In this document: in pieces, positions 21,600 through 54,360 of the stretch | Position numbering within the stretch: position 1 is the stretch's first letter | Layout of the letters: each line of letters opens with the position of its first letter | Source of the DNA: Oreohelix idahoensis | Taxonomy: Eukaryota; Mollusca; Gastropoda; Stylommatophora; Oreohelicidae | Assembly: GCA_024509875.1 (NCBI GenBank) | Contig: JAMPIV010019075.1 | Span: 62,001 to 126,000, forward strand | DNA length: 64,000 nt | Direction of reading: 5' to 3' | Notes under the pieces: generated by a model | Database searches by the model: none | What the model was told of the DNA's origin: nothing | Seen by the model: only the letters and a program-made list of their open reading frames with translations | Made by a program: the position numbers and the translations under genes

Positions 21600-22439
21600 C
21601 CTAACCCATACCCTTTTTACCGCGTCTGTGAGTTCTTTTTTAAAGCCGTATCGAACAGACGGCCCACTGTTGTTCATTTTAACCTAGGGCCTATAGGGGC
21701 CTATTTCTTTTGCAGATTTTGATGCAACATTAATTCAATTTAAAAAATCCATAATTGTTTTCAAAACTGACGAACAGTCATCAAGGTACCACTTAATAGC
21801 ATTCTTTTCAGAGGCTACCTAACTATTGTACTTTTGGTGCAGAGAAAAAAAATGATGAAGAATGTAGCGAACTGCCTACACTCAGTTGTTTAACGTTCGT
21901 TGTTGTTGTTGTCAAATGTGGTGTCCTATAAAATTATTTAACGGTGGTATGTCACAGTCCGTGTCATCACAGTAAAATAGAAAAAATCAAAAGCTATTAC
22001 CGAACACTGATCTATGTGCTCTGTCTGCTGCTGAGGCAGAGGCCGAAAGAGGGAGATTTATGTCCTGTGGAAATGCGAAGATGTTCGCCATCTTGACCAA
22101 TTATTATTCCAAATTTGAAATACTGTCTATGCCCACGTACAAGTAATGTGGAAAAATGTTCACAATTTTGATGTGATCTCAAAACTGCACAGAATAGTAA
22201 CAGAAGGTATTAAATAAAATAAAATTTCTTCTGTTTCACATAATGTAACTATATGCTACGAGTCAGCTTATAGGCCTGATGTTATTATTTTTCCAAAAAG
22301 TATGTATATGCCAAGCGTCTGTGAAGGTTTTAAAGTTTTCCTTTTTTTTTTTTTTTAATGAAGAAAAAATACCACATTCATCCTCATCTGGGTTGTAATT
22401 ATGATATATAGTGTCGCTAATTCCATACGTACCGTATAG
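21600..22439. other. Nothing recognised
   Basis: Flank of the hAT element. AT-rich, with no supported gene or repeat. Confidence 0.4.
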
Positions 22440-22620
22440 TTCCCGGGGGTCTCAGAGAGACTATGACTACTGCACCCTCAAGCATGTCGTACAAGGCGAC
22501 TAATGTGAGGTAGTGTATGGGGCTGGCAATCTTATCATGTAAAACCAATTGTCATCGAAACCATTGCTGCAAGGTCAAGTAAATATTTGTTGCAGACGTT
22601 AGCACAGAAGAAAATGATGA
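22440..22620 (+). repeat. Dispersed repeat R1, copy 1
   Basis: Collinear but diverged match to 49705-49915: shared landmarks are GGGTCTC near the start, GTGTATGGGG(C/G)..GGC(T)AGCAATCT, GAAACCAT and GCTGCAAG, and an AGAAGA-rich end. The class is unknown. It may be the 3' end of a LINE or a SINE. Confidence 0.55.
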
Positions 22621-23550
22621 ATTCCATAATATAATCCTGGCATAATTTCGCCTTTCCAATTAGTGTAAATAGCGAAAATTAAATGTGTCAAATTGCATGG
22701 ATTTGCGTGTGTATGGTTTTTTATTTGTCAAAGTTGTAGTCACTCATAACTGTTATTAATAAGGGGTAGCGGGTGGGAAAGCTCGGATGTTCAGGATGCT
22801 ACCCAATTCATTATTTATCTTTCATCTTGAGTTTGCATTACGAGAACCTCAGTAGCCCCACACTTTTCCGCCATACCCTCATTTCAAGTTGTCTTGTGAG
22901 ATAAATATTATTATCGTAAAGAGTTTATTATGTGGCAACTTACAGGAAGTTTAATATTTATAGTTATATTTTCACTGTATTTTTACATGCATATTTCTCA
23001 GACTGCTTCTGTGCCTGCCTTCATCTGTAACATAATTTGTTTTGCTTGACCACCCCGTGCTGCTTCTTTGTAATGGATTATTTACAGGCATCCAACTTAC
23101 CTATAACTATAGAGGAGGTGTTGAGAATAGACAGACCTAGGGAACTGCATAATATAGTCAAACAATATTTAACACGAACACATGTTAATATATAGTGGCT
23201 GGGAATGTGAAGGTCTGATGCTGTTCTTACAATGCATGTGACTTTAAACAGATGAAAGTCAATTAAATATCTGGTAAAGTCCATTATATAACTAGAACCA
23301 TCGGGCCTTTACACCCCTCCACTTTAATATTATTCTTGTTCATAGTTTCTTCTTGATTTTTTTTTTGTATATTATTTATTTATTTATTTAACGTATAAGC
23401 ACAATTGTGATTGTCCCTATTTACAATGATTTGACAAATGTGATGCCACTTTCTCATATCGGCAGTTTTTCATATTATTTGGAATTGAAAACAATATATA
23501 TCCTAATTATAACCCATCAGAGGTTGAACGGGATATTTTCTTCATTATTT
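22621..23550. other. Nothing recognised
   Basis: AT-rich sequence with short low-complexity tracts (T10 near 23359, (ATTT)n near 23372). No gene supported. Confidence 0.4.
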
Positions 23551-23559
23551 AAAAAAAAA

Positions 23560-23900
23560 AATGTTCGTCCCATGCAGCCCAGTTGGCTGAGTGGTGGCTA
23601 CTTTTGCTGTGTAGATATTAAACAGCGCCGGTGATAGTGGAGAACCCCGGGGTAGTCCCGGGCAAATGCGCATTAGTTCTGATGTCCATGTTCCCAAGCG
23701 AAATGCAACTGATCTCTCAGTTAAGGCAGACGCTATCCATCTTGTTAGCCAAGGGTTAACACCGCAACCACTACACAATTCATTAAGGTTTCAAAGTTCA
23801 TACTGATATAAGCATCATCTAGGGCAATTGTTACAGCAACCGTTTCTCGTTTACTCTGGAATCCCTCGACCACATCAGACACAAATGTTCCAGCGTTACC
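23560..23900 (-). pseudogene. LINE family D RT fragment
   Basis: The minus-strand frame around 23778-23545 reads GTWTSELMRICPGLPRGSPL then SPALFNIYTAKVATTQPTGL, the same RT segment as 4680-4795 of the first LINE D copy. Both ends are truncated. Confidence 0.8.
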
Positions 23901-24103
23901 TCAGTAGCTTTCGTGGGCCTTTAGCTACAAAGGAATAAGGAAGGATGTGTGCATTTTTCGAATTTTATAATAATATGTAATTTACTTTTTCCGTATTAAT
24001 AGCTTCTGTTTCCGTGAAGTCATCACTGTCGCTACAGATCTTTGGCCTCGTTCCATTCGGGGAGTTTTTATTACCAAGGTCGATAGCACAGCAAAAGGCC
24101 AAC

Positions 24104-44590
<20,487 letters not shown>

Positions 44591-44670
44591 TATAACACTG
44601 TCATGAAACAGTGTGTGTGTGTGTGTGTTTTTTTTTTTTTTCAGAATAAAGTACATAGATGTATATGCCT
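44591..44670 (+). terminator. MPC1: MPC1 3' UTR with poly(A) signal
   Basis: AATAAA at 44645-44650, preceded by (GT)n and T13 (44611-44641). Cleavage is expected 10-30 nt further on. Confidence 0.7.
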
Positions 44671-46340
44671 GTTAGGATGACGATTTCTGTTTTAATTTGA
44701 TCCTAGAGATAAACAAATACATTTGTGATAGTCAGTTAGGCTTGGTGTTGTTTGATGTATAATCTGGCATTTAGTGGTGAAATAAGATACAGCATTTACA
44801 TTTTTGAGATGTCATTGACTTAACATTGCTCAGTATGAACTGGTTTATATTGAATTAAGCACTTTAGAAATTTCATGTCATCCAGCAGAAGACAATTATA
44901 GCACTCCACAACTATCACAGTTTTTTTTTTCCTCTGGTTTTGTCATTGCGGTCTTTCATCCTGTTGTGCCAGTATCATGTAAAGCAGATTACTTTTATTA
45001 ATGCTTAATGTCAAGTTGCAAATGACATGGTTTTTATAAGACCTACAGTGTAATTTTTTTCCTTGCCCACATTGCTGGTGAGCTGATATTCACAGCAGTC
45101 TAGTCAATTACCTTGACTGTTAGCCCAATTCTTGTAAGTCTTTAGTAAAAACATTGTTATATTTATGCTGGCTTGATGCAGAATGTCAAATTTATTTTTG
45201 GCATATGAAAAGAAAGCTTAAAGACTTTGAAGCAGGTAAGGAACCCATTTCAGGGGAACCAGAAATGAGAAAATGTGATCATCTTTGTCATTCAGCAGAG
45301 GGTTTTGTGAAAATGCTGTAGTATTTGCTAGCATACTTTGAAATTGTAAGCTATGCACTTAAAATCTCAGTGTAGATAAAGTAGTTATAAACAGATGTCT
45401 TTGATGTCTGCATAAATTGGATAATCAGATAAGACTTCATGGACAGATTCATAATATTTGGGGATAGTCCATAAAGGCCACTCTGTGAAGTAAAATTCAG
45501 TAAACCATTCAGAGGGTTAAATCTGGCACAAATCTTACAAACTATTTGACTTCATGTTCTCATCCTCAAATGTTATGCTAGACCGTTGCTCATCTGTTGA
45601 TCCTTTGCAGCTTCTGAACATGGTTCAGGACTATTATTTCATGAAATTAAGTGTTAATAATTGTTTTCAATGCTATAAATGGGTTCTATTTCTTATTTAT
45701 TTTTTTCTTTTAGTGCAGTACTTGTTATTCTGCTTAATTAGTTGTTTAATTTATTTTCCACTATGTAATTCGTATCTTTTAAAGCCATATTGCCAAAGCT
45801 ATGCATAATATTTACTCCAGAACATTGTATGACAAAAGGAATATTCAGAAGTACATTTTAAGGAATGTTCAGAAACGACAGATACTGTGTTCTAATGCAC
45901 CAGTGGTACAACGTCTGTCTGAAATTTCAGTTTTCCATCAGCTGATTGTGGAACTTTCTGTTTATCAGAACTAATGCTGTTTATCTTGTTAATGTAATAA
46001 AGGAGTATATAGGGCCGAAACACTTGCCGGACGGGGGGATTTCTTCTGATGATCAGATTGCTTCCTGTTGTATCGCTCTGTAAAGAGTTTCCTATCATCT
46101 GCAGTAGAATTCATTTTAACTGTTACTTTTTCTTGGCATAAGATATTCTAAATTTCAGTTAACACAAATGTAGGCTGTTCTAGACGAACTTCTGCATTAT
46201 TTATGGATATAGTTAAGAGACTGCTGCCCCGTGTGTTGTATGAAAGCCATAAAACTGTCACAGCTGTAATGAAGTTATTCTCATGTACTTAATAAGACAC
46301 ACCTTGATTATTGTGTAAACACAGGATATTGCTATTTTCC
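44671..46340. other. Nothing recognised
   Basis: Long AT-rich intergenic stretch without supported genes or repeats. Confidence 0.45.
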
Positions 46341-46344
46341 TAGT

Positions 46345-46480
46345 TCTTCTATTTCTTCTTCTTCAAGTACCTTGCCAGCTGGGTTAGGTGATCATGTCTC
46401 TCCACAGCCTCCTGTCTTCAGTTCTGTTTATCAATTCTGCCATTGACTCTTTCCATGCCATGATGTCAAACTGTCCAGTA
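46345..46480 (-). mobile_element. LINE 3' tail fragment
   Basis: The minus strand reads MAWKESMAELINRTEDRRLW then RDMIT, a stop and a (GAA)n tail at 46350-46365. This is the C-terminus of an EN-RT LINE of undetermined family. Confidence 0.6.
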
Positions 46481-47866
46481 CATTCACTCTGTCATTCTGT
46501 TTATTTCTCCTTCAATCGTTCCTATTGTCACAATATATTCCAGATGTTCTCTTCTTATAACATGTTCAGACGTGGATTGTTTGCTTCTAATATGAATAAT
46601 AAGCTTCATTTATACACTGACTTCTCTCAGGACATTGTCATTACTAATTTTCCTGGTAATGTGATGATTTGAGTGCTCAAATATTTTTGATGCTATGGTA
46701 GATGTTAATAACTTTTAGTTACAAAAACCAGCTTCTTAGCACTGTAGAAGTAACACCTTTGACTAGTTCAGTTTATTGTGAACATTAGAAGATCTGAAAT
46801 ATCTGTCTCCACTGAAGCTTAATACAGCCACGTTTTGGCCTTATTTGACAGTCAAATTTGCTGACAAATGTGACACTGCCACAGTGTTGGTCTATGGAAA
46901 ACAAAGTAATTTGGAGACAAAGTTTTGTAATTTTCTGCAGGAATAGCTCAAGTCTTGTGTGTTGTTAAAGTCACTCCTGTCATTGTACATTACTGTTGGC
47001 TGAATTGTTTCATGTCGCATCTGCCATAATGTGTAAATATTTAGATGTGGAAAGTGGGTATTTTTTAGAATGTTTAATATAATTTAGCATATGTTTATCA
47101 CTGTTTTCACAGGTGCTTCTGATTTAGCTATTCTCTAATACATATTTGGGAGCTATTAAAATGAAACCTAGTTACAGATCTTAAAACTGTTTTGGTTGAA
47201 TTAAATTTTTTTTAAACACTATTGTGATAATACTTTTACTAGATGTTTCTTCTAAATTGCTTTTACCAGAGTTATATTGTCCTAATTACATGGTGCAACT
47301 GGTGTGTTCTAATAATTGCTTTTACCACAGTCTTTTTGTTTTAAATTGTTACCTCGGAAAAGAGTTTGATCTGATGCTGGAATTTAATAGTGCAAAGTGT
47401 AAAAAAAAAAAAAAAAAAAACAATCACGGCTTTGGAAAAAGTGATGTTTAGTGTGAATTTTTATCAGAGCAACAACCTTATCTCATAACTGGACAAGAGG
47501 TATGATCTGATAGTTTGGTTTTAATAAAGCTAAATATGATCTTATCAACTTATAAAAGTGTTAAACAGCTGCCAACTTAGATATATTTGCATTTGTTAGC
47601 TTGTCAGAGTATATGTTTGTAAAGGTTTGTAATAGCATGCAAACAAACGTAGTATATGCAGATACTGGAATGTTAATGGTACATATACTTGCAAACTGCT
47701 TTTGTTTTTGAAATCAGAAAATAAAGATTGTTATTTCAGTTCAGAGTGTATCCTCTACAGTGTCAGCTAATTATTAAATTGGTGCTGTACTCTGTAAGCC
47801 CATTTTTAAATGCTGTTGCAGCTGTTTGTTTATCTTGGTATCATATTAATAGTTTAAAAAACTGTC
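46481..47866. other. Nothing recognised; A20 tract at 47401
   Basis: AT-rich DNA. The A20 run at 47401-47420 may be an old retro-tail. Confidence 0.4.
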
Positions 47867-48236
47867 TGGGAGCCGCGCTGGTGTAATGGTTACCACACTG
47901 CGCAGGCGATCGGGTGATCCAGGTTCAAGCCTGGGCGAGGACATTTGAAGAAGTATCGTCGACCGGGATTTGGACTGGATTAATTCGAGCCCTGGCAAGA
48001 ACATTTTAAGAAGTGTCGTTGACCAGGGACTGGAATAACCTGAACGGCTCCTGAACCGACCCAGCTCTAATGGGTACTCTCCGAAGACGGCGAGTATCTG
48101 CCTGAATGGCGAGAGGACACCTGTCAGTGTACAGAGAAAATAGGATACTCACGTAAAATCAGTCTCAGGTTAGATATACTAACCTGAAATTTCGCCTCTA
48201 GTAATAGCGGGCGTTCGTTTTAAAACAAAAAAAAAG
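47867..48236 (+). repeat. SINE2 (tRNA-derived), copy 2, complete
   Basis: Flanked by AACTGTC (47860-47866 and 48237-48243). The tRNA-like head GGGAGCCGCGCTGGTGTAAT with B box GGTTCAAGCC is followed by a body that contains two diverged copies of AAGAAGT(A/G)TCGT(C/T)GACC (47949 and 48010) and a poly-A end. It is the best-delimited member of the family here. Confidence 0.9.
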
Positions 48237-48243
48237 AACTGTC

Positions 48244-49284
48244 AACTTTGTTCCTCTTCCCTCCTTTAATATCTTGGATTTTTGGTTATGACCTATTGCG
48301 TTATTTTTTTCTGTTTGTTGATGAATAATTAAGTTAGTCAGTTTTGAGTTTTTTGTTTGTTTTCTCTGGTTTGTTAAAATGTTTTTGACCAGCAGTTAAA
48401 AAAAAATTGTGCTTGACTTATGTGTTTTTATAATTATTGATATTTTTATTAGTTCATTATCTGCTTGTTGTTGCAGAAGATGTGAAAATTAAGACTTTTA
48501 CTTCTAGAGATTTTCTGTATTGATTTTAGCAAAAGTTGACTAAGTTCAATTTGAGTAAGTACGATTATTATAGTGACATAATTTGTTGTCTGGTTGTTGT
48601 TGTGCTTTTTTTTTTTTTTTCAATATGTTTACAGAGGGTGTTCATTTTAAACAAAAACAAAATTAAAATAACACCAATGGAATGTTAAACATTGTATCTT
48701 TATTAGTAACTGGCAAAATTAATGACGATAGTGTTACAAGAAGTTTTTCAAGGACATATGGTTTTCATTTGGAAATTAGCCATTAAAATATGTGAACCTT
48801 GCCTAAGCCGATCTCTTCTAATTGGTTAAAATTCATTTTAATGGCAAAAAAAGGGCGATATACTTTCACCTTCATCCATTAAAAGTGCTATTTGGCAACG
48901 TCAGCATACAGTTGTCAGCATTTTTTTAAATGCTACGGGGTTCACTTGAGTATACATTAACTTTCTTGTCAGTGCAAATCAATGCTGCAGCCTGAAGTGC
49001 AATTCTGAAGATACATTTTGATAACATGACTTGCCTTGCAGTCTTACAAAAACAACAGTATTTATAAAATGTTAACAATAAGGCGTTCTTCATGAGGTAA
49101 ATGAACATCATCTTTTTGAACATCATGTATTAATCTGTTGTATTAATTTCATACTTTAGTGCAGAATGTTACTGACAGTTATTGCCACAACTGTTGATGT
49201 TGTTTGTTACCTTGATGTTTGTGTTGTGCTATCATTACTTATTGTTAATTATCAGCACATTATTAATATATAACCTATTTTAAT
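48244..49284. other. Nothing recognised
   Basis: AT-rich DNA. No supported features. Confidence 0.4.
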
Positions 49285-49535
49285 GTTTAGAAGATGCTGG
49301 CGATGGATAGGACACATTTAGAGGAAATCTGTTGATATCACTACAAGGCAGTCTTTGTTCTGGAACACCCAGGGTAAGAGAGGTAGAAGAAGACCGAAGA
49401 ACACATGGAGACGAGAACTAGAGACAGACATAAAAGGAATGAAGAACATACAGAAAGAGCTTGAGCTCATGGCACAGGACAGGAAGACTTGGTATAAGTT
49501 TGTTGACAGCCTATGTTCCTTGAGGAGCTGAAAGG
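49285..49535 (+). mobile_element. LINE family A 3' end
   Basis: RCWRWIGHI..KSVDITTRQS then FWNTQGKRGRRRPKNTWRRE, the last part of LINE A, ending near GCCTATGTTCCTTGAGGAGC. 5' truncated. Confidence 0.85.
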
Positions 49536-49544
49536 TGATGATGA

Positions 49545-49695
49545 TGATTTCTGTGTTTGCTGCTACACTGTCTTTACTACCTTTAATACAGTTACTGCTG
49601 TCTTTATTACTTTTAATACAGCTACTGCTGTCTTTACTACTTTTAATACAGCTACTGCTGTCTTTATTACTTTTAATACAGCTACTACTGTCCCA
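49545..49695 (+). repeat. 30-bp minisatellite, about 5 units
   Basis: Unit ACTGCTGTCTTTATTACTTT(10 more bases), repeated with single-base variants. It happens to stay open in frame (unit TTFNTATAVF). Confidence 0.93.
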
Positions 49696-49704
49696 TGTAG
49701 TTCC

Positions 49705-49915
49705 CCAGGGTCTCTGAGGAGACACAGAAAGGATATAACTACTTTAACCTCAGGCTTGTCAGAAGAGGCAACTAAAATGAGGTGTATGGGGGGAGGCTAG
49801 CAATCTCATCATATAAAATAGATTGATACAGAAACCATCACTGCAAGACCATGTGAATGCTTTAATGCAGGCTTCCTGCAAGGGGCCAGTGCAGTGGTGA
49901 AGAAGATGAAGACTT
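49705..49915 (+). repeat. Dispersed repeat R1, copy 2
   Basis: Collinear with 22440-22620 (GGGTCTCTGAGGAGACAC, GTGTATGGGGGGAGGC, GCAATCTCATCAT, GAAACCATCACTGCAAG). Confidence 0.55.
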
Positions 49916-49970
49916 GTGCTGTCTCTTTTTCTCCTGGAAATATTAGTATTCCATTATTACTACAGGTCTG

Positions 49971-50206
49971 AAACCTTTTATCCGAAATCCTCGGAGACAG
50001 CTTTGTTTTGGAAACCTGATTTAATTTTGGTTTTCAGGTGTGGCTCAGATCATGTTTGAAAAGTAGCCTAAATTAGCGAAAATAGCCCAAAGTCATCCAA
50101 AATAGTAAGAAACCACCCAGATTGTGATCGAAAAATAGCCCAGAGAAACATGATTTTTGGAATATTTCCGTTTTCAGGTGTTCCGATAAAAGGTTATTTA
50201 CCTGTA
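49971..50206. mobile_element. Short TA-flanked MITE, copy 2
   Basis: Ends TACAGGTCTGAAACCTTTTA and TAAAAGGTTATTTACCTGTA are inverted. Same family as 1578-1772. The interior has repeated AATAGCCCA words. Confidence 0.7.
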
Positions 50207-51639
50207 CTGCTTCTCTGCACCAGAGCAGCACTGTTTTTTGTAAATATCCACCAATATTGTACTACTACTGTTGTTGTTTCTAGTAATTCTACTACTGATT
50301 AATTCTACATTTTCTGTTAGTGCAGTCAGTAGTGGTGTTGTGAGTCATTAAAGTGTTTTCCCTATCTCTGCAGCATTTTCTGTTTGCATTAACACCATAA
50401 CCATCTCAAAAGTGCTAATGCTGTCATTTCTCAGTATTGACACTCCTACAAAAATAATATACATTGAGGTAAATGTCACAGGAAATTTTACACATTTTTA
50501 TTGATGATATAACCACTTGTTAAAAGCTTATAAAAGAAATAAAGAACATGGAAACTTCATTACAAAGGAGAAATATAATAATTGGTCCTCTGTTACTTAA
50601 AAAGGGGAAAATGTGGTCAGGTTTAGTTACGAGCTGTGGTTAGATAATTAATAACTTTGCTTTGATGCTTGTATGACATAATGTTTGAGTCAAAATATTT
50701 TATAATATGGGAGACATCTGTAGTGACAAGTTACTGCCTGTTGCCTTGGTGTCCAGTTAGAGAATTGACTGTTAGTAAGCAGATTTATTATTAGCCTTTA
50801 TTTTTAAGTTATATTTAATTTTAATTATTTAGCCAATACCTAATGGTTCTATTTTTTTTTAAATGCGCCCATGTTGATTTCTTATGAGTCTCCTTGAAAG
50901 ATCTTATAAAATAATTTTACCCAGGATTTTTATTGTGTTAATCAGATAAATCTTTAGCGTTTTAAAGTCATTGCTATTAAATACTTCTACCATAATGTTA
51001 AAATGAAAATGTTTATTTATGAAACTGGAAGTTAAATATGGTTGGTATTTGGTACCATCTTGACATTTACTATTGCACCATCAGCATTGTGAGAATGCCT
51101 TGTGGGTGTGACTGTGTGTTTCTGTCATACTTTAAATGCTATTACCATGATCTGGTGTAGTTTTGAATGTGATTTCTAAGAAAGGTTTTTTTTTAATTTA
51201 AAAAAAAAATATTTACTTTACTTTCTGCAGAATTGTAAACAAAAATGTTGATCAACATTTAAAAAATTTGAGCTCAAATAACAATATATGATTTGAGCGA
51301 CAGTGAATGCAGTCTCATTTCTGCAAGATTTTTTTTAAATATATAAGGATCAGGATTATAATCAGTACCAGAAAATATAAGCATTTCATTTGTTTTATTA
51401 TTTTGAATTGTGTTTGCCATAACACAAAAGGCACAAATGATCATGGTAAAAGTGAAGACATGTAATAAAACTAGTTTATAGTTAATATTGATGACCCAGT
51501 GTGCCTTTTGATGTTAGCTCTTATAGCATTCACTGTAAAATATGATTGTTGTGCTATTTTGTGTTTGGGCTATGGAGCTTAGTTAACGAATTATATTTCT
51601 TAGTATCTCTGAGGTTGTTTTGGTTTTTGCAGTGTTATT
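50207..51639. other. Nothing recognised
   Basis: AT-rich intergenic DNA. Confidence 0.4.
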
Positions 51640-51900
51640 AATAGTTATTGTTCCTCTTCTTCCTTGGGGTGAAGAGGTTTGCCAGAGAGAGCACCTTATA
51701 ATCTTATCGGCTGTCTTCCTCCTGGCTGTGTTCCAATCTGTCCGTTAGAGATTGTCTAATGTTGTCCTCCCAGCGAAGTCTGGGTCGTCCTAGAGGTCTG
51801 AATCCGTGACCCTTTGTTTCCCATATTTGTCGCGGTAACCGATGTTCTCCCATTCTGCAGACATGACCATACCATTGTAGTTGGGACTATTCTACTTGGG
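51640..51900 (-). mobile_element. LINE family F 3' end, copy 2
   Basis: The minus strand retains YNGMVMSAEWENIGYRDKYG and NTARRKTADKII, matching 27440-27600 (TARRKTADRI). (GAA)n is at the tail side. Several stops. Confidence 0.7.
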
Positions 51901-52799
51901 TCTACTGGGACTGGGTTTTGAAGCCAAGGCATATCGGTTACTAATAGTTGACAAAAATAAATTTTTGAGATATAGCCAAGATCTGAAAATCAGCATAGTT
52001 TTGTAGGTTTGAGCTATTTATTGGTTTTTTACATTCATTGCTGGCAACGTATGATATTTTTCACCTGGTATCTCATGTTAGATGGGAGGACAACAGAAAC
52101 CAAAAAAAATGCTATTGACTTTCATAAATGGGTGCTTGCATGGGATAGGATAGAAATAGTATGACAAGATAACTAATGTGGAACTAATGACAAGAGCAAG
52201 ACATGAGATATTTTTCTTTTTTTTTCTCCCCTAAAAAAGCATAGGGTCATCATTGCAGTAAACCCGCTTGCAAGAAGCCAGTGTCAAAGTATTTCATGTC
52301 CTTTTGCGGTGTTGTTTGTTTGCTGAACTTTGTTTTATAGGGGAGATCTGATGCACAACCTTTATAATGTTAAATGAAGTCATGCTGATGAATGTTGCAT
52401 ATTTATTAAGACTGCATATTCAGAAAAGTTGGGGGTTTTCCTGTTTAAAAAAAAAAAATAGAATGTGAAAAAGGGTAGTTGAAAAGAAAACCAAGCAGCT
52501 GGGATGAGCTAAATTAGAAATCAATGGCAAATAACAGCTGCAGCAGCTCTGTGGTTCATGTAGAACAAAGGAAGGGTATTCTTTTACAGTGCAGCCAGAC
52601 TTAATAATTCATGTCAGTTGGAACCCTCGAGGGAAGAGATGAGTTCCACAGGGAACGAAAAAGATTTATGATAATGATCCTTTTTTTTTTTTAAATTTGA
52701 GAACTTGTAGTAACATTCATAATGATGGCGCATTCATTCTTACATTTATGAGTTTTTTGCTGTTACATTTTAAAATTTTATTTGTTATAATATAATATC
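51901..52799. other. Mostly unrecognised; small LINE A scrap at about 52118-52205
   Basis: TTTCATAAATGGGTGCTTGC...ATGACAAGATAACTAATGTG is the LINE A segment coding for TFINGCLRR...YDKVT. The remainder is AT-rich. Confidence 0.5.
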
Positions 52800-53560
52800 G
52801 ATAACTATGAATTGGCAGTGGTGCACCACTTCACATACCTAGGGTCTACCATCAGTGACAAACTCTCACTGGATACAGAAATCGACAGCCGCATTGGCAA
52901 AGCTGCAGCTACCTTTGCCCGCCTCACATCGCGTGTTTGGGGAAACTCTAAACTCACAATGAAGACCAAAGCTGCAGTATATAATGCCTGCGTCACCAGC
53001 ACACTCCTATATGGCAGCGAGACCTGGACGACCTATGCTAAGCAAGAAAGAAGGCTCAATACCTTCCATTTGCGGTGTCTACGCCGCATCCTCGGCATCT
53101 CGTGGAAAGATAAAGTGACAAATGTCGAGGTGTTGTCACGTGCTGGCCTTCAAAGTATGTATACACTTCTTAGACAGCGCAGACTTCGCTGGCTTGGCCA
53201 TGTTTGCCGCATGGATGATGGTCGCATCCCAAAAGATATCTTCTACGGACAATTAGCAGATGGCAAGAGAACAGTTGGGCGACCACAGCTGAGGTTCAAA
53301 GATGTGTGCAAGAGAGATATGAGGGCACTGGACATGGATCCAGCAACATGGGAGGATAAAGCTGCCGATCGCACTAAGTGGCGATGCTATTTACGGTGCC
53401 ACCTCAGATTGGGCGAAGAGAGGCTCACACAAGAAGCAGAGGTGAGGAGAAAACGTCGAAAGGAGCACCAGGAAAATAAGCAGCTGAGGGCTGTCACCTC
53501 AGGGGCGCATTCCCATAGTCAGTTATGACTGAAGGGGCTATTATTATTATTATAATTTAA
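52800..53560 (+). pseudogene. LINE family C: RT C-terminal region, 5' truncated
   Basis: An open 238-codon stretch (52812-53528) starts after the RT active site: HFTYLGSTISDKLSLDTEID, TLLYGSETWTTYAKQERRLN, RCLRRILGISWKDKVTNVEV, QRRLRWLGHVCRMDDGRI, DMDPATWEDKAADRTKWR. It ends TATGACTGAAGGGGCTATTA then (TAT)n. The same 3' end is inserted antisense in the LTR element (16248-16458). The intact frame suggests a fairly recent copy. Confidence 0.92.
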
Positions 53561-53606
53561 TAATGCAATAGCAATTTAAAAACAAACCTATATTTTAAAT
53601 AAATAA

Positions 53607-53800
53607 TGTGCCTAGTTGGCAGGGAGGATAGTGTGATTTGCTTGCATAACTAGGCGGTGGTGCCGTTCGGAAGGTCCTGGGTTCGATTCTCCGGTAAGCC
53701 ACTCACTTCTGCTGTTTTTCTGTTGTCTAGTTTTCTACTTCTGTATTTCTCATGAGTGCCTGAAACATACCCGTATGTGTGTAATATTTATTTACTTACA
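53607..53800 (+). repeat. SINE1, short form
   Basis: Starts directly at the tRNA-like part (TGCCTAGTTGGCAGGGAGGA; B box GGTTCGATTC) and has the common 3' body TTTTTCTGTTGTCTAGTTTT... It lacks the head of about 200 bp present at 10344 and 60536. Confidence 0.85.
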
Positions 53801-54360
53801 TTTATAATGTAGAATGAAGGGCATATATAATACATGTATTGTGAAAATATGAAACATTTTTCTTCGATAAGACTATTCTCAGCTTATCCGTTGTGTTTTT
53901 CCTGGTAGAAAAGTATCGTATACACAGTCCTCGTTCCAGCATCACCATAATAGTTGTGTGTCACTCCTCCATTTCTTTTACTGTCTACCGTGTCATCTTT
54001 TATGCATATGACGCAGTGTCCAGCTGTCATGGCAAAGATGATGATAATAGATTGTACAGCAATAATTGAAACAAATTCTTTATTATTCAACACTGTGTAT
54101 GTTACAGGTGAAGGTGAATTATGAAGATATGTAGTGTTTCTTGCTTTCTTGCCATAACCATCATTATTATGTCATGTCTTTGATACATTGCTCATGTAAT
54201 TATACATTTTTCTCTAGTTAGTTAACAGGTGCAGGGTCAGATGGAGACATCAGTTAGCTCATGAGCTACTTTATGACTATAATGTTAAAACTCTTCATCT
54301 GAGAGTCAGATATGACGGTTCAATTTGTATCAACATGTCCACTTAACCATGATAACTTAA
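53801..54360. other. Nothing recognised
   Basis: AT-rich DNA before the LINE B copy. Confidence 0.4.

Noticed and set aside
47867..47945. Possible functional tRNA gene
   Set aside because: The tRNA-like boxes are the head of a SINE with body, poly-A end and target duplication. The same applies to the SINE1 tRNA-like parts.
49513..49800. 95-codon frame with regular TTFNTATAVF-type repeats
   Set aside because: Translation of the 30-bp minisatellite; no start context or conserved domain.
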